Assembly (NCBI GenBank): GCA_965199705.1
Contig: OZ241359.1
Coordinates: 1,302,001-1,366,000 of the forward strand
Source of the DNA: Azophilus sp965199705
GTDB lineage: Bacteria > Pseudomonadota > Gammaproteobacteria > Pseudomonadales > Azotimanducaceae
DNA length: 64,000 bases
Direction of reading: 5' to 3'
The notes under the pieces are model-generated. The model was not told the origin of the DNA. It did no database searches and was given only the letters and a program-made list of their open reading frames with translations. Every line of letters begins with the position of its first letter. Within the stretch, counting starts at the first letter, position 1. Position numbers and translations under genes: made by a program. Shown here piece after piece: positions 57,167 through 64,000 of the stretch.

Positions 57167-57960
57167 AGGCGGCGACGAACCGCCGCGACCGGGTGCGGGC
57201 CATGCTGGCCGACCTCAAGATGCCCGGCGCGCTCGAAGTGGCCGACGACGTGCTGGCGCAGGCCGACGGCGGGGCCGTCACCGCCGGCGAGGCGATCGAG
57301 AGGCTGCTGGACGCCCAGATCGCGCTGCGCAACAACCGCCGCCTGCAGACCGCGATGCGGTCTTCCCGGCTGCCGGCGGTCAAGACCCTGGCCGAGTTCG
57401 ACTTCGCCTTCCAGCCCAGCATCAAGCGCGAGCAGGTCGAGAGCCTGCACGAGCTCGGCTTCGTCGAACGCGCCGAGAACGTCGTCCTGCTCGGCCCGCC
57501 GGGCGTCGGCAAGACCCACATCGCCATCAGCCTGGCGATTGCCGCGGCCGAGTCCGGGCGCCGCGTCTACTACGGCACCCTCGCCGACCTGGTCGAGTCG
57601 CTCATGGAGGCGAAGACCTCGGGCAACCTGGCCCGCCGGCTCAAGGTGCTGACCCACCCCGCAGTCCTCGTGGTGGACGAGATCGGCTACCTGCCGGTCA
57701 CCCAAGACGGCGCGATCCTGTTCTTCCAGCTCATCAACGCGCGCCACGAGCGGGCCGCCACGGTGCTCACCTCGAACAAGGGCTTCGAGGAGTGGGGCGG
57801 CGTGCTCGGCGACGAGGTGATGGCGGCGGCGCTGATCGACCGGCTGCTGCACCACTGCCACATCGTCAACATCCGCGGAAACAGCTACCGGATGAGGGCG
57901 CACCAAGACCTGCTGCGCAGCCGGGTCGAGGACGACGGCAGCCGGGCGGGCGCCGCGTGA
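57163..57960 (+). CDS. istB: IS21 helper ATPase IstB
   Basis: A 265-residue DnaC-like AAA+ ATPase assisting IstA. Walker A LLGPPGVGKTHIAISLA near residue 109, Walker B VLVVDEIGYLP near 168 and sensor TSNKGFEEWGG. Translationally coupled to istA by ATGA. Confidence 0.95.
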   Translation: MKAATNRRDRVRAMLADLKMPGALEVADDVLAQADGGAVTAGEAIERLLDAQIALRNNRRLQTAMRSSRLPAVKTLAEFDFAFQPSIKREQVESLHELGFVERAENVVLLGPPGVGKTHIAISLAIAAAESGRRVYYGTLADLVESLMEAKTSGNLARRLKVLTHPAVLVVDEIGYLPVTQDGAILFFQLINARHERAATVLTSNKGFEEWGGVLGDEVMAAALIDRLLHHCHIVNIRGNSYRMRAHQDLLRSRVEDDGSRAGAA

Positions 57961-58226
57961 CCGGGCGCTTGGAGGACGGCGCGCTGCGGCCGGGCCTCCG
58001 GTCGCTGCGCTCCCTGCGTCCAGGCCGCAGCGCCGGATCGACGCCAGCGGACCAGCGCTGGCGGACTCCCGGGCTTCTCTCCGGAAGTCCGCAACTTTCG
58101 ACTGACATTGACACGCCTTGCGGGCCGACCTCACGCGGGGATCACGGCGACACCCGAGGCAATCTTCCTGGAGAAGTGTGCAATTCTAAGTTGCCAAAAG
58201 TGAGCAGTTTTAAGTTGCCATTGACA

Positions 58227-58559
58227 CCGGCGGACGCGGATCATGGTGTTGTGATTCAGGGCGTCTGCAACCGGACGGTAGCGGACACCGCCCGGGCGGG
58301 CTTCGCAAAGGTATCGGTCACCGATGTACATGGCAGCATGGTGCCAGCGTGCATCTATAGAGGCGTAACCTATCCTCTCCTGTGTCTGGATGATTCGGCG
58401 CTGAATCCAATTGGGATGCGAGGTTGCAAAAAGCAGCAAATCCCCGGGAAACCAAGCATTGAAGTCGGGAATGTGACCAAACTCGCGTATCCAGGGTGGA
58501 AGCAGGGTCGGTTCAGAACCGCTACGCGATTGCGCGGAGGAAATGTACTTTGGGATCAA
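58227..58559 (-). pseudogene. 5' half of a YiiX-like (permuted papain) gene
   Basis: Reads FPGDLLLFATSHPNWIQRR, then ARWHHAAMYIGDRYLCEARP with the HHAAMYIG histidine motif of permuted NlpC/P60-type (YiiX-like) enzymes. It stops at the right IS21 end after MIRVRR. The start is a TTG at 58559 overlapping the stop of the 77-aa gene (TTGA). The catalytic Cys would be on the detached half at 55734-56062. Confidence 0.6.
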
Positions 58560-58789
58560 GTACCTGCTGCGGCATGAGCTACCTGGACGGACTTCACACA
58601 ACCGGCGTCATCGGTTTCGAGGACCACTTGAACACCGTTGCACAGCCCATATGCGTGAAGCGGCTCTCCGGTGTAGCGCGGACGTTTAAGCTGGTCCAGT
58701 GTGAACGCAAATCTGCTACCGTCGTTTGTACGAATCTCGCACAGGCCAAAGTCATTGATGTTCGTGACCGTGCCCTTATTGCTGGCCAT
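58556..58789 (-). CDS. Small 77-aa beta-rich protein
   Basis: Sequence pattern GTVTNINDFGLCEIRTNDGS, then AFTLDQLKRPRYTGEPL and GVQVVLETDDAGCV suggests a small OB/S1- or cold-shock-like barrel that could bind RNA or DNA, by pattern only. The ATG at 58789 is preferred over the in-frame TTG at 58792. It is coupled to the YiiX-like gene fragment. Confidence 0.55.
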   Translation of the reverse strand: MASNKGTVTNINDFGLCEIRTNDGSRFAFTLDQLKRPRYTGEPLHAYGLCNGVQVVLETDDAGCVKSVQVAHAAAGT

Positions 58790-58978
58790 CAAGGGTATTC
58801 CTGGAGAATTGACTTCGCGAAGCGTAACTTGGCGGGTGCAGGCCTGTCCAGCAAATTTACCGGCTCAGGCAGGGCCATCCCAAAGTCGGGCGTAAGCGTT
58901 TGTGGTGTCATGCGGAGGCGGTGGGGGTGGACAAGCGGGCTGTTCGGTGTCGGGGCAGGGCGGTGACGGGTGTCGTGT

Positions 58979-59330
58979 AGTGGCGATGTGAACCGGGCGT
59001 CGGGTACCGGTTCGGTGGTGTTGACGGAGTTGTTGGCGCGTCCGGTGCGGGATCGGGCGGAACAGTCGGAATGGGACCGGCTCATGGACCGGCACCGCTA
59101 TCTGGGCTTCCGGTGCTTGTTCGGTGGGGGGCCGGCACATGGCCGAGACGCCGGACGGTCGCTGGGTGGCGCTGCTGGGCTGGTGCTTGGGGGCGTTCAA
59201 GGTCGGCGTTCGGGACGCCTGGATCGGCTGGGCGCCGGAGCAGCAGTTCCGGCGGCTGCGCTTGGTGGCGAACAACACGCGGTTTCTGATTCTGCCGGGT
59301 TGTGGCGGTGGCTGGGCGGTGAGAATTAAG
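58979..59330 (+). pseudogene. DUF4338 (DruA-like) remnant
   Basis: An open frame with no clear start reads LLARPVRDRAEQSEWDRLMD, then RHRYLGFRCLFGGG. A one-base shift at a run of six G near 59135 connects to RHMAETPDGRWVALLGW and VRDAWIGWAPEQQFRRL, then RFLILPG, where similarity ends. The (R)xAWIGW block matches the DUF4338 part of the transposase at 52051-54396. It is a relic of a second DruA-like, probably mobile, gene. Confidence 0.65.
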
Positions 59331-59539
59331 AAACGGGGACAGCCAGTCCCGGTTGAAGGCGTTGACTTCGCCGGCGTCGTCCACATGGCCAAGATCGGGA
59401 AGCGATCGAAAATGCCCCTGAGATCGGTTTCGAGCGCGACAATGCTGGACACGTCGAGAGAACGCCAGTCCTCGAGTTCGGTGATCGACTCAAGCAGAAA
59501 CGCCTCCGTAAAGAGGCTTCCCGGGAAGGGGTCAACCAC
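59331..59539 (-). pseudogene. Unassigned N-terminal gene fragment
   Basis: From a GTG at 59539 a codon-like frame reads MVDPFPGSLFTEAFLLESI, then TELEDWRSLDVSSIVALE, and loses coding character near the DUF4338 remnant. It resembles the start of a cytosolic protein cut by an insertion. Family not recognised. Confidence 0.3.
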
Positions 59540-59597
59540 GGCCGGGCGTCAGCAATTGCGTACGCCGATGCGTCAGCGCGCGTCCCCGGTATCCGGA

Positions 59598-60956
59598 TCA
59601 GCGCTGCTTCGGCAGGCGCCCGGCGATGTGGTCGTCGATCAGCTCGTGGTAGCGTCGCACTCGGCTTTCCTGGTTGGAGAGATACACGCCCTGGAAGCCG
59701 CGCGAGCGAAATCCGCGCTGCTGCTTGACGAAGACTTCCACGTCTTCGTCTATGGCGCGCCCGATCCAGCCTTCGCCGTAGTCAAACTCCTCGTGCGGCA
59801 CTTCGGCGTCACGCTCGATCAGACCGATGCTGGTCTGCACCGGCTGCATGTCGCCTTCCGGGCAACTGGCGTACCACCAGTTGTCGAAGACGCAGCGCTC
59901 CGGGTCGTTATAGACGGGCCGTGCGCGCAGGAAGTGGAAGCCGTCGGACCAGATCGACACGGCGAAGTTCGGGAACAGCGTGTAGTGGAAGGCGTCGGTC
60001 AACTGTTCGTCCGGCACCCGGCCGTAGTGGCTGTAACCCCGGCCCGGGCCCAGCCGCCGCTTGGCTTCCTGAATCGCCTGGCGGGTTGCTTCCGGGTTGC
60101 CCTTGAAGTCCGCCGGATCGAGTTCCCAGTGCCGTAGCTGGCTGGCCAAAGGCTCCAGGATATTGCCGGCCTTGTCTGTCTGCCCGACGCCGTAACCGCC
60201 CGCCATGACCATGCGGTTGTGGCCTTCGTTGGAGAGGTCGAATCGGGTTTCCTTGTAGTTGGTGTTGATGTTGCCCTGAATCTTGCGACGGTCGAATTTG
60301 GTGGTGGCGCCCATGTGCACGGTCGGCACGTGATAGGACTCATTGAAGTTGTCCAGCACCACCTTCCAGTTGCACGGCAGATGCATGGTGCGCGCCATGT
60401 AGCGACGCCAGGTGTGCAGCTCGTAGCGGCTCCACTCATCCCAGATGGGGCCGAGAAATTCCCTGAGCGGCATGCACTGCTTGTCCATGTTGACCCAGAC
60501 GAAGCCGGCGAAGGTTTCGCAGGCCAGCTCTTCCAGGCGCAACTTGCCGCAGGGGTTGCCTTCCGGGAAATCGTCGGCGTCCGGGGCGAAGTTGAGTTCG
60601 CCATCCGGCATGAACGCCCAGCTGTGATACTTGCAGACGAAGCGGCGCACATGGCCCTTGGCGTCATCCACAAGCGGATTGCCGCGATGCTGGCACACGT
60701 TGTAGAAGGCCTTCACGCCGCCGTCCTTCTGACGCACCATGAGGATTGACTCCGGGCCTATGTCCTCGCGCTGCCAGTCGCCCGGGTTCGGCAGTTCCTC
60801 TTCCCGGCCAAGCAGGATCCAGACCTTGGTCCACATGCCCTCCCATTCCTGTTCGGCGAATTCGCGGGAGGTGTATCGGTAACCGGGGATGCGGTGGCCG
60901 CGCAGTTGCTGTTGCGGCCAACTGATGATCTGTGGGGAATGAAGGGGTTCGGCCAT
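59598..60956 (-). CDS. Rieske aromatic-ring-hydroxylating oxygenase alpha subunit
   Basis: A 452-residue oxygenase. The Rieske cluster ligands are in VCQHRGNPL and FVCKYHSWAF (C-x-H ... C-x2-H), about residues 88-112. The mononuclear iron motif is NFNESYHVPTVH near residue 200. No beta-subunit or reductase gene is adjacent, as usual for single-component substrates (carnitine/sterol-like or aryl ethers). The ATG at 60956 has GAGGAGG 6 nt upstream; the frame to 61403 is an overrun. It lies divergent to rplS, where trmD would be expected upstream. Confidence 0.92.
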   Translation of the reverse strand: MAEPLHSPQIISWPQQQLRGHRIPGYRYTSREFAEQEWEGMWTKVWILLGREEELPNPGDWQREDIGPESILMVRQKDGGVKAFYNVCQHRGNPLVDDAKGHVRRFVCKYHSWAFMPDGELNFAPDADDFPEGNPCGKLRLEELACETFAGFVWVNMDKQCMPLREFLGPIWDEWSRYELHTWRRYMARTMHLPCNWKVVLDNFNESYHVPTVHMGATTKFDRRKIQGNINTNYKETRFDLSNEGHNRMVMAGGYGVGQTDKAGNILEPLASQLRHWELDPADFKGNPEATRQAIQEAKRRLGPGRGYSHYGRVPDEQLTDAFHYTLFPNFAVSIWSDGFHFLRARPVYNDPERCVFDNWWYASCPEGDMQPVQTSIGLIERDAEVPHEEFDYGEGWIGRAIDEDVEVFVKQQRGFRSRGFQGVYLSNQESRVRRYHELIDDHIAGRLPKQR

Positions 60957-61110
60957 GCGCTGCCTCCTCGGATCTCGGCGCTGATGATGAACCATCAGGT
61001 TAGCACGAACCGCAGCGATCCTCTCCGATACCCCGCACGCCTGCGCTGGGGAAGTGTCAAAGCCCGCACGGTTCGATAGAATGGCGCCTTCCCGACCGCA
61101 GGAGTGGCCA

Positions 61111-61461
61111 ATGCGCCGCAACAGGATCATCGAGGCCCTGGAAAACGAGCAGACCAGGATGGATGCGCCAGCGTTCTCCCCGGGAGACACGGTGGTTGTG
61201 CGGGTCAAGGTGCGGGAAGGCAGCCGCGAGCGCTTGCAGGCGTTCGAGGGCGTGGTGATCGGCATCCGCAACCGTGGCCTTAATTCCGCGTTTACCGTGC
61301 GCAAGGTCTCGCATGGCGTTGGCGTGGAGCGCACCTTCCAGACGCACAGCCCGTTGATTGCCGGCATCGAGGTCAAGAGGCGCGGTGATGTGCGGCGCGC
61401 CAAGCTCTACTACCTGCGCCAGCGCTCAGGCCGGTCCGCGCGAATCAAGGAAAAGGTCTGA
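61111..61461 (+). CDS. rplS: 50S ribosomal protein L19
   Basis: A 116-residue ribosomal protein at the 30S-50S interface. Conserved blocks are FSPGDTVVVRVKVREG, LQAFEGVVIGIRNRGLN and GVGVERTFQTHSPLI, then LYYLRQRSGRSARIKEK. The ATG at 61111 has AGGAG 6 nt upstream. The usual upstream rpsP-rimM-trmD genes are absent; the neighbour is a divergent Rieske oxygenase. Confidence 0.97.
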   Translation: MRRNRIIEALENEQTRMDAPAFSPGDTVVVRVKVREGSRERLQAFEGVVIGIRNRGLNSAFTVRKVSHGVGVERTFQTHSPLIAGIEVKRRGDVRRAKLYYLRQRSGRSARIKEKV

Positions 61462-61523
61462 TTGCAAATCCTGGCGCCGCCGCAGGCCGGGATCGCCATC
61501 CGCGTCGGCAAGCAGGAGTCAGC

Positions 61524-62411
61524 CTGAAGTCAGGGAGCGCCAGCGCCGAGATCGAGCTGTATCTGAACGAGATATGGCTGGAAAAGGGGCTTTCGGACAA
61601 CTCGCTGGCGGCCTACAGGCGCGATCTTCGCTTTCTTGCAGACCGGCTTGATGGCCCCTTGCTGGAAGCTGATCCCGGCGACCTGCTTGGTGTTCTGGCG
61701 GCGCGCTACGATCTTGGCTATCAACCTCGCAGTTCGGCGCGCTGGCTATCGTGCGTCAAGGGGTTTTATCGACACAACCTTGCGCGCGGGCGCATTCCGG
61801 CGGATCCGGCTGCCCATCTGGAGCATCCCAAGCTGGGCAGGCCCTTGCCAGGCGCCCTGTCGGAAGGCGAGATCGAAGCGCTTCTGCAAGCCCCGGATGT
61901 GAGCACGGCAACTGGCCTGCGCGATCGGGCCATGCTGGAACTGCTCTACGCGACCGGCCTGCGCATATCAGAACTGGTGAATCTGGAGGTGAGTGCGCTG
62001 AATCCGCGTCAGGGCGTCATTCGGGTGATCGGCAAGGGCAACAAGGAGCGCCTCGTGCCGGTGGGTCAGGAAGCCCTGGACTGGGTGAGCCGATTCGTTG
62101 CCGATGGACGGCGGGCGCTGGGCGGGGCCGCCTTGCGGGTTCTCTTTCCCAGTCGCCTGGGCCGCGCCATGACGCGCCAGACCTTCTGGTACGCCGTCAA
62201 GCGCTACGCTGCGGCAGCGGGCATTCGAAAGCCCCTGTCGCCACACGGTTTGCGGCATGCGTTCGCCACACACCTCATCAATCATGGCGCTGATCTTCGC
62301 GCCGTGCAGATGATGCTCGGCCACGCCAATCTGTCCACTACTCAGATCTATACGCACGTTGCCGCCGCCCGCCTGAAGTCCCTGCATCGCACGCATCATC
62401 CGCGCGGCTGA
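61524..62411 (+). CDS. xerD: Tyrosine recombinase XerD, apparent CTG start
   Basis: A 295-residue recombinase resolving chromosome dimers at dif. The N-terminal core-binding domain (EIELYLNEIWLEKGLSDNSL) and the catalytic domain with Arg in YATGLRISEL, Lys in VIGKGNKERLVP, HGLRHAFATHL, His in MLGHANLS and Tyr in TQIYTHV are complete. There is no ATG, GTG or TTG upstream of residue 46. A CTG at 61524, 6 nt after AGGAG, gives the normal length (E. coli 298). It follows rplS, as in other gammaproteobacteria. Confidence 0.92.
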   Translation: MKSGSASAEIELYLNEIWLEKGLSDNSLAAYRRDLRFLADRLDGPLLEADPGDLLGVLAARYDLGYQPRSSARWLSCVKGFYRHNLARGRIPADPAAHLEHPKLGRPLPGALSEGEIEALLQAPDVSTATGLRDRAMLELLYATGLRISELVNLEVSALNPRQGVIRVIGKGNKERLVPVGQEALDWVSRFVADGRRALGGAALRVLFPSRLGRAMTRQTFWYAVKRYAAAAGIRKPLSPHGLRHAFATHLINHGADLRAVQMMLGHANLSTTQIYTHVAAARLKSLHRTHHPRG

Positions 62412-62462
62412 ATCACGCCCGGAGAACGGTCACCGTGCACGCGCCATGCGCCTTACATGTCC

Positions 62463-62491
62463 TTGACAAGCGAAGTTGCTTTGTTGATGCT
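62463..62491 (+). promoter_or_regulatory. Possible promoter upstream of DUF3450 gene
   Basis: TTGACA (62463-62468), a 17-nt spacer and GATGCT. The -10 match is weak (three of six); the gap between xerD and the next gene otherwise holds nothing clear. Confidence 0.3.
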
Positions 62492-62592
62492 GTGTTTGCG
62501 CACGGCGGAGGGGGCGTAGCAAGCGCTTTTTCGGGGGTGTCGGTCGGCATCCTGTCTTGCTCCCGCAGATGTTGACTATTCAAGGAAGTAGT

Positions 62593-63363
62593 ATGAAGAA
62601 GGAACCCAGACCCTGGCTCGGATTCGCGGCAGGACTCCTCGGCATGGCGCTGGCTGGTCCGACCTTCTCGGCGACGCTGGCGGACATCTACCAGGTAGCT
62701 GAGCGGATCAACAGCCAGGCCGTGACCTCGCAGGCGAAGATCGACGCGCTGACGGAAGAGACTCGCAAGCTGCTCGGCGAATACAAGACGGTGCTGAACC
62801 AGGTCGAGGGGTTGCGGGTTTACAACCGTCAGCTGGACACGCAGATCGCCAACCAGAGGCAGGAGATGGCGCAGCTGTCCGAGTCCATTGACAACGTGAC
62901 GGTGATCGAGCGCCAGATCACGCCGCTGATGATGCGCATGATCGACGGTCTCGAGCAGTTCGTGGCGCTGGATATGCCCTTTTTGCTCGACGAACGCACC
63001 GATCGCGTCGATCGTCTTCGGGACATGATGGACAGGTCCGATGTGGCCGTTTCCGAGAAATTCTCTCAGGTGTTGCGCGCCTACCAGATCGAAAACGACT
63101 ATGGCCGCACCATGGAGGCCTATACCGATACCATCGACCTGGACGGCTCTGGCCGTCAGGCGGAGGTTCTCAAGGTGGGGCGTGTTGCGCTGGTGTTTCA
63201 GACGCCGGACGGCGAGGACACCGGCATGTGGAACAAGGCAACCGGGCGCTGGGAGCTGCTCGGCGACGAATTCACGACGCCGGTTCGCAATGGCATCCGC
63301 ATGGCGCGCAAGCAGCTTTCGGTGGATATGTTGACCCTTCCCGTCATCGGACCGGAGGCCTGA
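62593..63363 (+). CDS. DUF3450 exported coiled-coil protein of TonB3-type module
   Basis: A 256-residue protein with a signal peptide (MKKEPRPWLGFAAGLLGMAL, cleavage after FSA), a long coiled coil (about 30-110) and the DUF3450 end (TGMWNKATGRWELL). The family lies in periplasmic partner position to MotA/TolQ/ExbB genes of the TonB3/TtpC type. The ATG at 62593 with AAGGA 6 nt upstream is preferred over 62557. It is 3 nt before the next gene. Confidence 0.9.
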   Translation: MKKEPRPWLGFAAGLLGMALAGPTFSATLADIYQVAERINSQAVTSQAKIDALTEETRKLLGEYKTVLNQVEGLRVYNRQLDTQIANQRQEMAQLSESIDNVTVIERQITPLMMRMIDGLEQFVALDMPFLLDERTDRVDRLRDMMDRSDVAVSEKFSQVLRAYQIENDYGRTMEAYTDTIDLDGSGRQAEVLKVGRVALVFQTPDGEDTGMWNKATGRWELLGDEFTTPVRNGIRMARKQLSVDMLTLPVIGPEA

Positions 63364-63366
63364 TCC

Positions 63367-64000
63367 ATGAGAGCACCGATAAACTGTCTGTTGGGCGCCA
63401 CTACCGCCCTGGTTCTGGCCTTTTCTGGCAGCGCTGTGCTGGCGCAGTCGGAAGCGGAGGCTGCGCCCGAATCCGATCTGCAGGTGGTGCAGGCGAACAG
63501 CCTGGATGAGCTGCTCAGCAATGTCGAACAACGCCGAGTGGTGGAGTCGGCCACGCACCGGGCGCGCGAAGAGCGCTTTGTCGGCGAGCGGGCGGATCAA
63601 CAGAAGTTGCTGGACGACGCCAGGGCGGAGCTCAGGCGCGAGCAGCGACGGTCAGACCGGCTGGAAACCGAATTTGAACAGAACGAAAGCCGTATTGGCG
63701 ACCTGAAGGAACAACTGGACAAGCGCCTGGGTTCATTGCGGGAACTGTTCGGCGTGTTGCAGCAGGTGGCCGGAGACACGCGCGGCCTGTTTGAAGGTTC
63801 GCTGATTTCTGCGGAAATCCCGAATCGCGGCGACTGGCTGGGCGAGCTGGCGGCGAAGATGGGCACGGCCAGTCAACTGGCCACCATCGAGGAAATGGAA
63901 GACCTCTGGTTCGAGCTGCAACGAGAGGCGACGGAATCGGGCCGCATCAGCCGCTTCCCGGCAACCGTTACCCTGCTGAGCGGGGAACAGAAACAGGTGG
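63367..64000 (+). CDS. TtpC-like MotA/TolQ/ExbB-type protein, N-terminal part
   Basis: 211 visible residues running off the right edge. It has a signal peptide (LLGATTALVLAFSGSAVLA), a long charged coiled coil (about 50-130: RREQRRSDRLETEFEQNES) and a region like LGELAAKMGTASQLATIEE. This is the periplasmic N-terminus of the long TtpC-type ExbB homologues that energise TonB-dependent uptake; the proton-channel helices lie beyond the window. It would supply energy to receptors such as the one at 12154-14379 (inference). Confidence 0.85.
   Translation, partial: MRAPINCLLGATTALVLAFSGSAVLAQSEAEAAPESDLQVVQANSLDELLSNVEQRRVVESATHRAREERFVGERADQQKLLDDARAELRREQRRSDRLETEFEQNESRIGDLKEQLDKRLGSLRELFGVLQQVAGDTRGLFEGSLISAEIPNRGDWLGELAAKMGTASQLATIEEMEDLWFELQREATESGRISRFPATVTLLSGEQKQV

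Larger units (their letters stand above)
56063..58226 (+). mobile_element. IS21-family insertion sequence
   Basis: A 2164-bp element carrying istA-istB. Its ends begin TGTCAA on both sides (56063-56068 and, inverted, 58221-58226). The right end has the repeated subterminal motif TAAGTTGCC typical of IS21 ends (two copies). No target duplication is evident: the flanks are CACTTA and CCGGCG. Confidence 0.82.

Noticed and set aside
56260..57960. 566-codon frame spanning istA and entering the istB frame
   Set aside because: Its 5' part is an out-of-frame reading of istA; the genuine istB starts at the ATGA overlap at 57163.
59300..59360. Possible REP-like repeat containing AACGGGGACAGCCAGTCCCG
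   Set aside because: Only one copy seen in the window and no clear stem-loop pair or RAYT transposase; not enough to call a repeat.

Overview
The window looks like a GC-rich gammaproteobacterial chromosome. The main evidence is the gene order leuC-leuD-leuB-asd-fimV-truA-trpF-trpB-trpA-folC-dedD-cvpA-purF at 17.8-30.4 kb, which is the classic gammaproteobacterial arrangement, together with an rplS-xerD pair and the start of a DUF3450/TtpC-type TonB energy module at the right edge. No species is named; lineage placement is inference.

Layout. 1-11.0 kb is a minus-strand defence island: AlbA_2/ATP-binding protein, hsdS (broken by a frameshift and an ISNCY-type insertion), a DUF4365 protein, an unrecognised 377-aa partner, an AAA ATPase with a DUF4276 (Toprim-like) partner, relics of an ATPase and of a small gene, and hsdR running off the left edge. 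No hsdM is visible. 11.3-15.9 kb is a LuxR regulator / TonB-dependent receptor / amidase module. 16.0-17.7 kb holds a seven-iron-type ferredoxin and an opposing set: a Nif11-like small protein, a membrane protein, and an exported thioredoxin-fold protein whose in-frame TGA replaces the first Cys of a CxxC motif and is followed by a SECIS-like hairpin, so it is a probable selenoprotein. 17.8-31.7 kb is a dense plus-strand biosynthetic run (leucine, aspartate semialdehyde, tryptophan, folate, purine, lipid A) in which most neighbours overlap by 1-17 nt; accD is absent from its usual place. folD-nhaB, a TerB-like and a J-domain protein follow.

35.6-39.7 kb is a two-gene module (TrlF-type PHP+SMC-like ATPase, AlbA_2/ATP-binding protein) lodged between housekeeping genes. 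A DUF465 protein, a 5'-nucleotidase and tRNA-Glu(TTC) follow. 41.1-49.1 kb is a catabolic cluster: P450, two luciferase-like flavin oxidoreductases, MDR reductase, two adjacent acyl-CoA dehydrogenases and an APH-like phosphotransferase.

49.1-59.6 kb is an accessory, decaying region: a truncated Ser/Thr kinase, an AAA ATPase probably read from a leaderless mRNA, an IS4/IS50-group element whose transposase is fused to a DruA-like DUF4338 domain, an IS21 element, and genes they split. Removing the IS50-like element and one 8-bp target copy exactly restores a 125-aa membrane protein translationally coupled to an exported 301-aa protein. A Rieske oxygenase, rplS, xerD (apparent CTG start) and DUF3450/TtpC-like genes complete the window.
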